A stretch of 64,000 bases of DNA from Roseomonas sp. (GCA_031180725.1 JAPSLO010000010.1:124001-188000), one strand, 5' to 3'. Shown: positions 7,745 through 16,800, counted from the stretch's first letter. The notes: generated by a model not told the origin, from the letters alone. Numbers and translations: made by a program.

Positions 7745-9526
7745 ATGTGGGGCGAGGCGCCGGAGGTCCTGGAGCGTCGCGGACCGGCCGATACGCCGCG
7801 CCTGGTACTGCCGCCGCGGCCTGCCCTGCTGCCTGTCAGGCGTGCGCGGGTGTGGAGCCTGCCCTGGGGCGCGCTGGCAGCGGCCCTGATCGGGCTGGCG
7901 GTGATCGCCTACACCTACGGGCTGCACATCCTGCCGCCGTCCCACACCGGCTGGATGTTGACCGGGACGATCGGCCCCGATCCGGTGCAGTACTGGCTGG
8001 GCTACACCTATTTCCGGCAAAGCCCCTGGCACTGGCCGCCGGGCCTGAACCCCGACTGGGGGCTGGAGATCGGCTCCTCGATCTTCTTCTCCGATTCCAT
8101 TCCCTTGATGGCCTTCGCCTTCAAGGCGCTCCAGCCGCTGGTGGAGATCACTCAGTACTGGGGCTTCTGGATCTTCGCCTGCGGCGCCCTGCAGGCGGTG
8201 ATGGCCTGGCGGTTGGTGGGGCTGGTAACGCCGCATCCCCTGCCCCGGCTGGCCGGCGCAGCGCTCTTCGCCCTCTCACCCACCATGCTCAACCGGCTGG
8301 GCGGGCATTTCGCACTTGGGGCGCATTTCCTCCTGCTGGCGGGGCTCTACCTCTGCCTGACGCGCGCCACGCCTGGACGGCGCATGGCCGAATGGGCGGG
8401 GCTGATCCTCATCGCCTCGCTGGTGCATTCCTATCTGCTGCCGATGGTCGCCGGCCTCTGGGCCTGCGACTGGCTGGCCCGCGCGCAGCGGCGGGAGCCC
8501 CGCGCGCACCAGGCCGCGGAGGCCTTGATAGCCCCGGGGGCGGGGCTGCTCGGCCTCTATCTGGCCGGCTTCTTCGTGTTGCGCGACGGTTTCGGCGGGA
8601 CCTGGGGCGCCTATGGGGCGATGCAGCTCGACCTGCTGGCGCCCTTCGATCCCGCGCCCTGGGGAGGCTGGCTGCCCGACCTGCCCGGGCCGGAGCATTG
8701 GGAGGCCGGGCATTCCTATGCCGGGCTCGGCGTGCTGCTGGCGCTGCTGGCTGGCGCGCTGGCCTATCTGCGCCGGCCCTTTCCATGGCTGCGCGCGCGT
8801 TGGCCCCTGCTGTTGGGGCTCGGCGCGATGCTGGCCATCGCCGTCTCGCACCGGATTTCCATTGGCGGGCATGTGGTGGCGCTGTTCGACCTGCCGGAGC
8901 GCGTGCAGCATCTGGCCGATGCGCTGCGCGCCAGCGAGCGCTTCTTCTGGCCCTTCGCCTATGCGCTGCTGCTGGCCGCCATCGTCGCGCTGGTGCGCGG
9001 GCTGGGCGCGCAGCAGGCGGGCCTGGTGCTGGCCGCGCTGGCGCTGGTGCAGTTCGCCGATCTGCAGCCGGGCTTCGCGCGGCTGCATGGCTATTTCCCG
9101 CCCGCCCCGGCCGTGGCGCAGCTGCGCCTGCGGGACCCGTTCTGGCAGGAGGCGGCGCGGCACTATGACCGTGTCCGCCTGGCACCCACCGGCATGCAGG
9201 CGAAGCACTGGGAGGAAGTGGCCGTCTTCGCCGCCACGCACCGGCTGCCCACCGACGCGGTCTATCTGGCGCGGCTGGATCCGGCGCGGGTGGACGCGCT
9301 GAATGCCGCGACCCTGGCGCGGCTCCGACGTGGAGATTTCGAGCCCGGTAGCCTCTATGTGCTGGGCGACGAGGCTATGCTGGCCGCGGCGCAGCAGGGC
9401 ATGAACCCGGCGCGCGACCTGCTGGGACGCTTCGACGGCATCGCCGTCCTGGCACCGGGCTGGGCGGCGATGCCCGGACGGACTGCGCCCGCCCCGCGGG
9501 TCGCGGAGCAGGCGCCTGCCCGTTAG
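7745..9526 (+). CDS. DUF6311 polytopic membrane protein
   Basis: A 593-residue inner-membrane protein with about ten to twelve hydrophobic segments, the first near residues 38-62. Sequence features such as PDPVQYWLGYTYFRQSPWHWPPGLNP, with a long extracytoplasmic loop after the first helix, are typical of DUF6311 (GT-C glycosyltransferase-like) proteins. The C-terminal ~130 residues form a soluble part. Members have no proven reaction; a role in transferring sugars from lipid carriers to the cell surface is an inference from the fold class. Start ATG 7745 follows a GGGGGATGAG stretch. It is convergent with the cysteine hydrolase, only 13 bases away. Confidence 0.78.
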   Translation: MWGEAPEVLERRGPADTPRLVLPPRPALLPVRRARVWSLPWGALAAALIGLAVIAYTYGLHILPPSHTGWMLTGTIGPDPVQYWLGYTYFRQSPWHWPPGLNPDWGLEIGSSIFFSDSIPLMAFAFKALQPLVEITQYWGFWIFACGALQAVMAWRLVGLVTPHPLPRLAGAALFALSPTMLNRLGGHFALGAHFLLLAGLYLCLTRATPGRRMAEWAGLILIASLVHSYLLPMVAGLWACDWLARAQRREPRAHQAAEALIAPGAGLLGLYLAGFFVLRDGFGGTWGAYGAMQLDLLAPFDPAPWGGWLPDLPGPEHWEAGHSYAGLGVLLALLAGALAYLRRPFPWLRARWPLLLGLGAMLAIAVSHRISIGGHVVALFDLPERVQHLADALRASERFFWPFAYALLLAAIVALVRGLGAQQAGLVLAALALVQFADLQPGFARLHGYFPPAPAVAQLRLRDPFWQEAARHYDRVRLAPTGMQAKHWEEVAVFAATHRLPTDAVYLARLDPARVDALNAATLARLRRGDFEPGSLYVLGDEAMLAAAQQGMNPARDLLGRFDGIAVLAPGWAAMPGRTAPAPRVAEQAPAR

Positions 9527-9539
9527 AGCGCCGAGGCCT

Positions 9540-10160
9540 TCAGGTCGCGGCTTCGATCTCCGCGCGGCTCATCAGGTCGGCGTATTTCTGGCCCATGTCG
9601 AACAGGTTGGCCTCATGCGGGGCAAGTGCGCGGTCGCCGACGCAATCCGTGGCCACAATAGTGCGGAAATTGTGCTGCATCGCGTCCACCACCGTTGCCC
9701 GCACGCAGCCCGACGTGGTGCAGCCTGTCACGATCACCGTATCCGCCTGCCTCTGTGTCAGCCAGGCCGCGAGCGCGGTGCCAAAGAAGCCGGAAGCGCC
9801 CTGCTTGCGAACGACGTATTCGCCCCGCGTCGGCGTCAGCTCCGGCACGATTTGCGAGAGCGGGCTGGTTTCCGTCAGCTTCAGCAGGCTCGGCGCCTTG
9901 CGGGTGAAGACGCCGGCATCCGCGCCGTCATCGGCATAGACCACCCGGGTATGCGCAACAGGCCATCCGCGCGCACGGGCATGGGCCAGCAGCTTCACCG
10001 TCTCCGTGATGGCGGGGCCGATATTGCCGCCACCGAAATGCGCGGGGTCGGCGAAGCCGACGACGAAATCCACGATCACCAGCGCCGGCCGTGCGCCCAA
10101 GCCGGCGCGGTTACCCATGCCCTGCCGCTTGTAGATCTCTGCTTCCGGGTGTTCGGTCAC
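9540..10160 (-). CDS. Isochorismatase-family cysteine hydrolase (amidohydrolase-like)
   Basis: A 206-residue cytosolic hydrolase. The likely triad is D31 (VIVDFVVGF), K119 (VVRKQGASGF) and C152 in TGCTTSGCVRATV; this last motif is typical of N-carbamoylsarcosine amidase and maleamate amidase relatives. They cleave C-N bonds of small amides. The start is GTG 10160, whose GTGA overlaps the stop of the upstream monooxygenase by four bases, so the two are translationally coupled. A monooxygenase plus an amidohydrolase suggests breakdown of an N-containing aromatic ring, as in nicotinate degradation; the substrate is an inference. Confidence 0.85.
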   Translation of the reverse strand: MTEHPEAEIYKRQGMGNRAGLGARPALVIVDFVVGFADPAHFGGGNIGPAITETVKLLAHARARGWPVAHTRVVYADDGADAGVFTRKAPSLLKLTETSPLSQIVPELTPTRGEYVVRKQGASGFFGTALAAWLTQRQADTVIVTGCTTSGCVRATVVDAMQHNFRTIVATDCVGDRALAPHEANLFDMGQKYADLMSRAEIEAAT

Positions 10161-11362
10161 GCGACGTCCTCCAGATCGCGCAGCGACTGGATCATCGCGC
10201 TGCGCAGCAGATAGGCGTGGTGCTTCGCCGGGTCGGCCACGATCGCGCGCAGCTCCTCGTGATAGGCTTGGCGCACCGCGGGATCGCGCTGGTTCAGGAT
10301 CTGGCGGTTGCGCAGCGCCTGCTGCTGCACCACGTCCAGCGCCACCTTCCGCCGCTGCCGCCCATAGCGCTCCATCAGGGAAAGGTCCGCGCCGCGCCAC
10401 ACCGCCGTCAGCTTCTCGCCCAGATTGAAGGCGTCGTGCACGCCGCCATTCATGCCCATGCCACCGAGCGGATTGTTGATGTGTGCGGCATCCCCCGCCA
10501 GGAAGACGCGACCCTTCACATAGGTCTCCGCCACACGTTCATGCACGCGGTAGGCAGTGCGATGATAGACATTGTAGCCTGCCGGGTTGGGCCACACGGC
10601 CTGCATCCGCTCCTCGATCCGCGCGGGGGACAGCATCCGCGCCTCATCCGCCGCTTCCTCCGGTGCGGTGGGCAGCAGCAGGCGCCAGAGCTTCGCTGTG
10701 CGCAGCAGCACGAACCACTCCTCGGGGTCGGAGATGTAGGCGATGTTCGCCAGATCCGGGATCACCTCGTGGAAGGGAAAGTCGGTGGAAAGCGTCAGGT
10801 ACGTCTCGGGGATGGTCATCCCCTCGAAGCCGATGCCGAGCGCCTTGCGCACCGCGCTGCGCGCGCCATCCGCGCCCACCAGATAGGCGCAGCGGAGCGG
10901 TTCAGTGGAGCCGTCCGGCCGTTCGATCGTCAATGTCACGCCATCGGCGTCCTGCACCACGTCGGTGGCCTTGGCGTCGTACAGGAACTGCACCTGCGGG
11001 TTCGCCGCCAGCCTGTCGCGCAGCATGCGCGTCAGGCGCCATTGCTCGCATTGCAGGCGATAGGGATGGGCGGTGTCGTTCTTCAGCCGCGCCATCTCGA
11101 AGGTGGCGATCACACCCTTCTGCCGGTCGCGGAACTGCCAGGTCGGGCAAACCAGGCCCTGTGCAATCAGGCTCTCCACCACGCCGAAGCGGCCAAGCAT
11201 GTCGAGCGTCGGCGGGTGGAAGGTGGAGGCGCGCAGGTCATCCGGCAGGTCGCGCTCCTGCTCGACGATGGTGACGGGGATTCCCTCGCCAGCCAGATAG
11301 GCGGCGGCGACGAGCCCTGCGGGCCCGGCGCCCGCGACAATGACGCGGCGCGTGGTGTCCAT
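10157..11362 (-). CDS. FAD-dependent aromatic-ring monooxygenase (PHBH/UbiH fold)
   Basis: A 401-residue class A flavoprotein monooxygenase that uses NAD(P)H and O2 to hydroxylate aromatic compounds. GAGPAG at 11-16 is the FAD-binding GxGxxG; the DG motif is VGADGARSAVRK and the second FAD contact is FLAGDAAHINNPLGG. Start ATG 11362 has a clear GGAGGATC ribosome-binding site; longer in-frame extensions upstream overlap the S49 peptidase promoter and are unlike the family. It is first in a two-gene operon with the cysteine hydrolase and divergent from the S49 peptidase gene. The substrate is undetermined. Confidence 0.87.
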   Translation of the reverse strand: MDTTRRVIVAGAGPAGLVAAAYLAGEGIPVTIVEQERDLPDDLRASTFHPPTLDMLGRFGVVESLIAQGLVCPTWQFRDRQKGVIATFEMARLKNDTAHPYRLQCEQWRLTRMLRDRLAANPQVQFLYDAKATDVVQDADGVTLTIERPDGSTEPLRCAYLVGADGARSAVRKALGIGFEGMTIPETYLTLSTDFPFHEVIPDLANIAYISDPEEWFVLLRTAKLWRLLLPTAPEEAADEARMLSPARIEERMQAVWPNPAGYNVYHRTAYRVHERVAETYVKGRVFLAGDAAHINNPLGGMGMNGGVHDAFNLGEKLTAVWRGADLSLMERYGRQRRKVALDVVQQQALRNRQILNQRDPAVRQAYHEELRAIVADPAKHHAYLLRSAMIQSLRDLEDVA

Positions 11363-11498
11363 CCTGATCCTCCGGTGCAGCGCCACAATGGCGCAGGCGA
11401 GGCGGGTTGCCCAGGCTGGGCGAGCAGCGCCACTATGCGGCATGACCCAGCCGGGCCGCCCGCCGGGGCGACTGGCCCCGCGACGCCATGAGGCCGGC

Positions 11499-12311
11499 AT
11501 GAAGCTTCCCTTCCTGGATCGCGCGCCGCGCGTGGCCGTGCTGCGGCTTTCGGGACTGATCGCGGCACGCAGCGGCGGCTTCGCGCCCACCGGCATCTCC
11601 GCCCATTCCGCGGCTCCGCTGATCGAGCGCGCCTTCGGGCTGAAGCGGCTGTCCGGTGTGGTGGTGGTCATCAACTCGCCCGGCGGCTCCCCGGTGCAGG
11701 CCAGCCTGGTGGCGCAGCGCATCCGGCGACTGGCCGATGAGAAGAAGGTGCCGGTGATTGCCTGCGTGGAGGACGCCGCGGCCTCCGGTGGCTATTGGTT
11801 GGCCTGCGCGGCGGATGAGATTGTGGCGGACCCGGCCAGCATCCTGGGCTCGATCGGCGTAATCAGCGCCAGCTTCGGACTTTCGGAATTGCTGGCGCGC
11901 CATGGGGTGGAACGGCGGCTGCACACCGCGGGCACGGAGAAGAGCTTCCTCGACCCGTTCCGCCCGGAGCGCCCGGAGGATCTGGCGCGGCTGCAGGACC
12001 TGCTGGCGGAATTGCACGAGACGTTCAAGGACTGGGTGCGCGCCCGCCGCGCCGGTCGGCTGAAGGCGCCGGAGGAGCAGTTGTTCACCGGCCGCTTCTG
12101 GACAGGGAAGCAGGCGGTGGACCTGGGCCTGGTGGATCGGCTGGGCGAGGCCAGCCGTGAGATCAAGGCCCGCTTCGGGGAGAAGGCGCGCGTGGTCACC
12201 ATCGGCCAGCGCCGACCGCCCTGGTTCATGCGTCTGCTGCCCGGGATCTCGGCTGAGGCCTTGATCACTGCCGCGGAGGAGCGGGCGGCCTGGGCGCGGC
12301 TTGGGCTGTAG
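11499..12311 (+). CDS. S49 family signal-peptide-peptidase-like serine protease
   Basis: A 270-residue short SppA-type protease. NSPGGSP (59-65) is the oxyanion region, S96 in AAASGGYW the nucleophile, and K148 in AGTEKSFLDPF the general base, which is the Ser-Lys dyad of S49 peptidases. Unlike classical SppA there is no obvious N-terminal membrane anchor, so it may be cytosolic or peripheral. The family cleaves leftover signal peptides or short hydrophobic peptides. The start at 11499 is chosen by family fit; an in-frame ATG at 11442 is possible. It is convergent with the DUF971 gene, nine bases apart. Confidence 0.85.
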   Translation: MKLPFLDRAPRVAVLRLSGLIAARSGGFAPTGISAHSAAPLIERAFGLKRLSGVVVVINSPGGSPVQASLVAQRIRRLADEKKVPVIACVEDAAASGGYWLACAADEIVADPASILGSIGVISASFGLSELLARHGVERRLHTAGTEKSFLDPFRPERPEDLARLQDLLAELHETFKDWVRARRAGRLKAPEEQLFTGRFWTGKQAVDLGLVDRLGEASREIKARFGEKARVVTIGQRRPPWFMRLLPGISAEALITAAEERAAWARLGL

Positions 12312-12320
12312 GGTTTGGAC

Positions 12321-12689
12321 TCAGCCGCTCCGCCGGGGCGGATCCCGCGAAAGCCCCTTCGCCGCCAGGGCCTGCTCATAGGCGGCCCATCTGGCCGCCT
12401 GGTTCCGTCCAAGTTCCAGAAGGTACTCCCAGGAGTAGATGCCGCTGTCGTGCAGGTCATCGAAGACCAGCCGCACGGCGTAGTGGCCGACCGGCTCCAC
12501 CTTCATGATGCCGACATGCCGGCGCCCCGGCACGATCACCTTCTGGCCGGGCCCATGACCCTGCACCTCGGCCGAGGGGCTTTCCACCCGCAGGTATTCC
12601 GCGGGCAACGCATAGGACTCGCCATTGTCGAAGGTGACATGGAGAACCTTCTCGGCCCGGTTCAGCCGGATTTCCGTGGGCGTCGGCAT
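12321..12689 (-). CDS. DUF971 (gamma-butyrobetaine-hydroxylase-like N-terminal) protein
   Basis: A 122-residue protein with the DUF971 pattern: LHVTFDNGESYALPAEYLRVESPSAEV near the N-terminus and VRLVFDDLHDSGIYSWEYLLEL near the C-terminus. The fold equals the small N-terminal domain of gamma-butyrobetaine hydroxylase. Stand-alone bacterial copies are often linked to Fe-S assembly genes, but their activity is not settled. It lies 20 bases after the Trm112-like gene on the same strand and is probably co-transcribed with it. Confidence 0.88.
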   Translation of the reverse strand: MPTPTEIRLNRAEKVLHVTFDNGESYALPAEYLRVESPSAEVQGHGPGQKVIVPGRRHVGIMKVEPVGHYAVRLVFDDLHDSGIYSWEYLLELGRNQAARWAAYEQALAAKGLSRDPPRRSG

Positions 12690-12709
12690 GGCGGGGTCCG
12701 GCGCCGGCG

Positions 12710-12898
12710 TCAGTCCAGCTTGCGCGCTTCCTCGGGCAGCATGATCGGGATGCCATCGCGGATCGGATAGGCCAGGCCGGCCTTCTCGCTGATCAGTTCC
12801 GAGCGTTCCCGGTCATAGCGCAGCGTGCCCTTGGTGACTGGGCAGACCAGGATTTCCAGAAGCCGCGGATCCACCGCCGGCGTGCTCGATTCGCTCAT
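12710..12898 (-). CDS. Trm112-family small protein
   Basis: A 62-residue protein with the conserved bacterial Trm112/YcaR pattern: [20 protein letters not shown] followed by [18 protein letters not shown]. Eukaryotic Trm112 activates several methyltransferases; bacterial versions keep the small zinc-ribbon-like fold but, as here, only one Cys, so zinc binding is unlikely. It is part of a same-strand run (LON-domain, Trm112, DUF971) with short gaps. Confidence 0.9.
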   Translation of the reverse strand: MSESSTPAVDPRLLEILVCPVTKGTLRYDRERSELISEKAGLAYPIRDGIPIMLPEEARKLD

Positions 12899-12934
12899 CT
12901 ACGCCACTGCCCTTCGATCAAAGCTTGCCGCAAT

Positions 12935-13594
12935 CTAGCTTGGCCGCTCATCCGGCGCCATCGCGTGCCTGCCCATGCGCAATAGGGCCAGCAGCGCTTC
13001 CGCACGCGCGGACATGTCCGGCGCTTCCAGCAGGGCCTGCTTCTCCCGGACCTCGAAGGGGCAGACCATGCTGAGGTTGGTGATCAGCGCGGCATCGTCG
13101 TGGCGCTCCACCGCATCCCAGTTCGCCTCTATGCCGCGGGCCTGGAAATAGGGGCGGAGCGCGGCCAGCAAGGCCGTCCGGTCGAATCGCGGCGGCTGTT
13201 CCGGCGCCAGGTCCCCGGCATAGGGCGCGTAATCGGCCCGCACGCGCCGATAGCCGCGGCGGCCGGCGATCTCCTCCGCCACGCGGTAGCGGATCACGCC
13301 CGCCAGGGTAATGAGGAAGCGGCCATCCTCCGTCTCCGCGAAGGAGCAGATCCGGCCCAGGCAGCCCACTTTGTAGATCTGGCTGCCGGCCTCGGCCCGC
13401 GGCAGGGCCGACTCATACTGCACCATGCCGAGGACCCGACCCACCGCCAGCGCATCCTCCACCATCGCCAGGTAGCGCGGTTCGAAGATGTTGAGCGGCA
13501 GCCTTCCCCCGGGCAGGAGCAGCGCGCCGGAGAGCGGGAAAATCGGGATCTCCGGCGGCAGATCCGCGAGCCTGGGGTGGAAGGCGCGCATCAT
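12935..13594 (-). CDS. LON substrate-binding-domain protein (peptidase S16-like)
   Basis: A 219-residue protein made only of the N-terminal substrate-recognition domain of Lon: IPIFPLSGALLLPGGRLPLNIFEPRYLAMVEDAL is diagnostic, followed by FLITLAGVIRYRV. No AAA+ or protease domain follows, so it cannot cleave protein itself; an adaptor or substrate-binding role is inferred. Two adjacent ATG codons at the start leave a one-residue uncertainty. It is followed at 36 bases by the Trm112-like gene. Confidence 0.9.
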   Translation of the reverse strand: MMRAFHPRLADLPPEIPIFPLSGALLLPGGRLPLNIFEPRYLAMVEDALAVGRVLGMVQYESALPRAEAGSQIYKVGCLGRICSFAETEDGRFLITLAGVIRYRVAEEIAGRRGYRRVRADYAPYAGDLAPEQPPRFDRTALLAALRPYFQARGIEANWDAVERHDDAALITNLSMVCPFEVREKQALLEAPDMSARAEALLALLRMGRHAMAPDERPS

Positions 13595-13641
13595 CCTCCT
13601 CCCTGCCTGGCGGGGCTGCCGCGGCGCTCCCGCGCTGGCGC

Positions 13642-14601
13642 TCAGCGGAACAGAAGTGTGGAGAGCTTCCGCCGTCCCGCAAGGGTCGCCGGGTCGTCGA
13701 AGCCCCAGGCTTCAAAGAACTTGAGGAGCTGCTTGCGGGCGGCCTCCTCGTTCCAGGTCCTGTCGCGCTTAATGGCTTCGATCAGCGTGTCGACCGCCTT
13801 GGCCCGTTCGCCCATGGCGTTCAGCGCCACCGCCAGGTCGATGCGGGCGGCGTGGTCGTCGGGGTCGGCGGCGAGGCGGCGTTCGAACTCGCCGAGCTTC
13901 TCTCGCGCCTGGCGGCCCTCGATGGCCAGTTGCAGGGCGGAGCGGACCGAGGCGATCTCGGCGTGGTCCTTGATCTTCTCGGGGACCTGGTCGAGCACCT
14001 CCTGCGCCTGGGCCTCCTCGCCCATGTTCATCAGGCAGCGGGCCAGGCCGGCGAAGGCCTCGGGGTTTTCCGGCTCGGCCTGGACCAGGGCGGCGAAGAG
14101 CTCGAGCGCGGCCTGGTGGTCACCCTGTTCGGCGGCGGCCTTGGCTTCCGCCAGCAGATCGGCGCCGGGCAGGGTGCCGCCGGCCATCTTCAGCAGGTTC
14201 TCGACAAACTTCTTCACCTCGCCTTCCGGCAGGGCGCCTTGGAACAGGTCGGCAATCTGGCCCTGCACGAAGCCGACGACGGTCGGCACGGACTGCAGCG
14301 GCAGGCCCATCTGCGCCAGCTGCTGAACGAGCTGGCGATTCTTGTCGATGTCGATCTTCACCAGCCGCACCCGGCCCTGGGCGGCCTTGACCACCTTCTC
14401 CAGCGTCGGCGTCAGCGTCTTGCAGGGGCCGCACCAGGTGGCCCAGAAGTCCACCAGGACGGGGACCTCGCGGCTTGCCTGGACGACGTCCTGCATGAAG
14501 CTTCGCTGGTCGCCATCCTTGATGATGTCACCGGCCGGGGCGGCGGCGCCACCAGGCGCGGCCTGTCGGGTCGGGTCGAAAATCACGTCCATGGCGGGCA
14601 T
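13642..14601 (-). CDS. cnoX: Thioredoxin-TPR co-chaperone, CnoX/YbbN type
   Basis: A 319-residue protein with an N-terminal thioredoxin domain (about 30-135), active site WCGPC with cysteines at 57 and 60, then tetratricopeptide-like helices to the end (AALFAALVQAEPENPEAFAGLARCL and similar). This is the domain order of YbbN/CnoX, which holds unfolded proteins under oxidative stress and passes them to GroEL. The intact CGPC implies redox activity. The start may be ATG 14601 or 14592. It lies 47 bases upstream of the LON-domain gene. Confidence 0.88.
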   Translation of the reverse strand: MPAMDVIFDPTRQAAPGGAAAPAGDIIKDGDQRSFMQDVVQASREVPVLVDFWATWCGPCKTLTPTLEKVVKAAQGRVRLVKIDIDKNRQLVQQLAQMGLPLQSVPTVVGFVQGQIADLFQGALPEGEVKKFVENLLKMAGGTLPGADLLAEAKAAAEQGDHQAALELFAALVQAEPENPEAFAGLARCLMNMGEEAQAQEVLDQVPEKIKDHAEIASVRSALQLAIEGRQAREKLGEFERRLAADPDDHAARIDLAVALNAMGERAKAVDTLIEAIKRDRTWNEEAARKQLLKFFEAWGFDDPATLAGRRKLSTLLFR

Positions 14602-14660
14602 TCCCAGCTTCTGTCAGGCCGATAGATGCGCAGCACTGGCGCCGAGGGCAATGGGGGGCA

Positions 14661-15185
14661 TCAGCCTTCCCGGAGGGGAATGTCCACCACTTCCGGGTCA
14701 TGGCCCAGGCTGCGGAGGAAGCGCAGCAGCCCTTCCGGGCGGATCGCGGTCGTCATGGAGTTGGTAAGGGGGTGGAAGTTCACCCACTCGAAATCCTCCA
14801 TCAGGCCGCGGTCGAAGACGGGCCGCACGGCGCCGGGGCGGGCATTGACCAATCCGAAGGGGGTTACGGATCCCGGTGGAACGCCGAGCTGTTCCATCAG
14901 CTCCTCCGGCGAGCCGAAAGCCACGCGGGGGATGCTGAGGCTTCGTGCCAGCGCGTTCACGGAGACGCGCCTGTCCTCCTCCAGCACCGCCAGGAGGAAC
15001 GGCCCCTCCCCTTTCTGAGGCTTCAGGAACAGGTTCTTGGAATGGCCGCCGGGCAGTTCGGGGCGCAGTGCCTTGCTTTCCTCCACCGTGAAGACCGGCG
15101 GGTGGCGGACTGTACGGCATTCGATCCCGAGCGCGTTGAGGCGGGCCAGGAGGGTTTCGGGCGTTTCCGGCATGGGAATGTGCAT
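14661..15185 (-). CDS. ProXp-ala-like aminoacyl-tRNA deacylase (YbaK/PrdX family)
   Basis: A 174-residue single-domain editing protein. HPPVFTVEESKAL, KNLFLKPQKG, PPGSVTPFGLVN and EWVNFHPLTNSMTTAI match the YbaK/ProX fold, especially the ProXp-ala (PrdX) branch that removes alanine from tRNA-Pro in trans; the K of KNLFLK is the conserved catalytic-site lysine. The start at 15185 is chosen because longer in-frame starts run into tRNA-Gly on the other strand. It ends 59 bases before the thioredoxin gene. Confidence 0.87.
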   Translation of the reverse strand: MHIPMPETPETLLARLNALGIECRTVRHPPVFTVEESKALRPELPGGHSKNLFLKPQKGEGPFLLAVLEEDRRVSVNALARSLSIPRVAFGSPEELMEQLGVPPGSVTPFGLVNARPGAVRPVFDRGLMEDFEWVNFHPLTNSMTTAIRPEGLLRFLRSLGHDPEVVDIPLREG

Positions 15186-15250
15186 GGCGCGCCACGGGGT
15201 GGGTTGCAATCCCATGATCGGGTGGCTAGAAGGCGCCTCACCGACGGAGC

Positions 15251-15325
15251 GCGGGCGTAGCTCAGGGGTAGAGCACAACCTTGCCAAGGTTGGGGTCGAG
15301 GGTTCGAATCCCTTCGCCCGCTCCA
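15251..15325 (+). tRNA. tRNA-Gly, anticodon GCC
   Basis: A complete cloverleaf: acceptor GCGGGCG (15251-15257) pairs with CGCCCGC (15315-15321); D-arm with TAGCTCAGGGGTAGAGC; anticodon stem CAACC/GGTTG around loop TTGCCAA (anticodon GCC); T-arm with GGTTCGAATCC. Discriminator base T is followed by an encoded CCA. It sits exactly where housekeeping genes give way to decayed and accessory DNA. Confidence 0.97.
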
Positions 15326-15539
15326 TCGAAAAGCGACCACAAATCAGCTGCCTAAGTTGGCTTTACCCAGGATGGGCGCCATGGAACGTTCGTTCCGCGG
15401 ATTGCCGGATGGGGTGCCGTTTTAGCGTGGCTGTGGGCGACTTTCGGTGAACGAAGGCGAACGGCTGACGGTCAGGCGCGCCGCACGGCTGCCGCCCTCG
15501 AGACCGGACCGCGACCTCCTCAACCCGGCCCCCGTCGCC

Positions 15540-16392
15540 ATGTCGTGGCGTGACATGCCCCTGCGTCGCCTGTTGCTGCCCCCCCTTCGCCGCCGTGGCG
15601 GCCCTGCCCACTCTCGCCGCCGCGGACGAGGTCGCGTGGCAGGCGCTGCGCGAGGGCGGCATCGTGCTGTTCCGGCACGCCATCGCGCTCGGCGCCGGCG
15701 ACCCGCCCGGCATGCGCCTCGGCGACTGCGCCACCCAGTGCAACCTCAATGCCGCCGGCCGCGAGCAGGCCCGGCGCATGGGCGAGGCGGTGCGCGCCGC
15801 CGGCGTGATCGTGGGCGCGGTGCTCGCCTCCGAATGGTGTCGCACGATGGAAACGGCCGAGTTCGCCTTTCCCGGCCATGTCGTGGCCGAGCCCGCCTTC
15901 CACTCCTTCTTCGCAGACCGCAGCACCGCATCCATGCAGACCGCAGCGGCACGTGCCCTCATGCTCGCCTGGGACGGCCCCGGCACGCTGGCCGTCAGCA
16001 CGCACCAGGTCAACATCACTGCCCTGACCGGCATGGTGCCCACCTCTGGCGAAGGCGTAGTTCTGCGGCGGAGGGGCGACGCACTGGTGGTTGTCGGCCG
16101 TATCCAGCCCCAACCGCGCGCCGCAGGACGGATTGCCGGAAGCGATCCGCCGGGACCGACCCACTGCGGAGGAACGCCTCCGCGGCACCAGGCATCCCGT
16201 GATGCTGAACAATGCTCGCCGCCGCGCTTCCAGCCTCTGGCGTGCCGCGCACACGGTTTCCACGACGAAGTCGCCCACTGCCCGCACCTGTGCCGATCCA
16301 GCAAGGTCCGGATGCAGGACGAGCCAGATATCCTGGAAAGAACCTCCTCCGGCTGCAGCAGCCGTGAGAGCCCGGCCTCGGCGTCGCCATGA
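15540..16392 (+). pseudogene. Histidine phosphatase family protein, frameshifted
   Basis: The mature part reads GGIVLFRHAIALGAGDP (the RHG/RHA phosphohistidine motif) through SEWCRTMETAEFAF and STHQVNITALTG, a periplasmic histidine phosphatase. The signal peptide (MPLRRLLLPP, from ATG 15555) is in one frame and its continuation (FAAVAALPTLAAADE) in another, joined across a seven-C run at 15579-15585; six C would restore one frame. The frame also runs about 85 residues past the normal end (VVVGRI), reading antisense through the LysR remnant. Either a recent pseudogene or a homopolymer sequencing error plus a lost stop. Confidence 0.75.
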
Positions 16393-16800
16393 AGCAGGGA
16401 AGCGCCGCAAGCCCGAGTCCGGCGCGGGCTGCAGCCAATTGCGTCTGCAGGCTCGTAGTCACCAGCGCGGGGGCTATGCCCTCCATCGCGCGGGTCAACC
16501 ACTGCGCCATCGGAAGGTGCGCCAAGCCGCCCTCCCAAAGGACAAACTGGTGCGCAGCGAGCTGGCCACCCTTCGCAGGCGCGCCCTCCCGCCAGGCAAG
16601 GAAGCTTTCGACCCGTAGAGCACATAAGGGTTGCCCATCGTCGACGACAACCTGGAAGCCCAGCACCTCCTCCGTCCGCTGCACCGTAGCCCGGCCGCCG
16701 CTGAACTGGCTCGGCGCAAGGGCGGCCGGGACGAGTTCGCGTGGTGCCAGCCGACGCAAAGGATCGCCTTCGACGGGTAGCAGCGTCCCTCATGCAAAAT
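16160..16800 (-). pseudogene. LysR-type regulator, C-terminal remnant
   Basis: On the minus strand, LAHLPMAQWLTRAMEG and TQLAAARAGLGLAALPCF match the effector domain of LysR regulators. After about 16390 the similarity continues in another frame (IWLVLHPDLAGSAQVRAVGDFVVE), so at least one frameshift is present. The helix-turn-helix half is missing; nothing recognisable replaces it upstream. The 3' end overlaps the run-on of the phosphatase pseudogene. Confidence 0.7.

Noticed and set aside
7705-9168. Alternative plus-strand frame of 487 residues in the DUF6311 gene
   Set aside because: It is an Ala/Arg/Gly-rich shadow without hydrophobic periodicity; the other frame gives clear membrane helices.
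15379-15393. GGAAC/GTTCC inverted repeat considered as a LexA or attachment site
   Set aside because: It does not fit the alphaproteobacterial LexA box GTTC-N7-GTTC and is too short to stand out in this composition.
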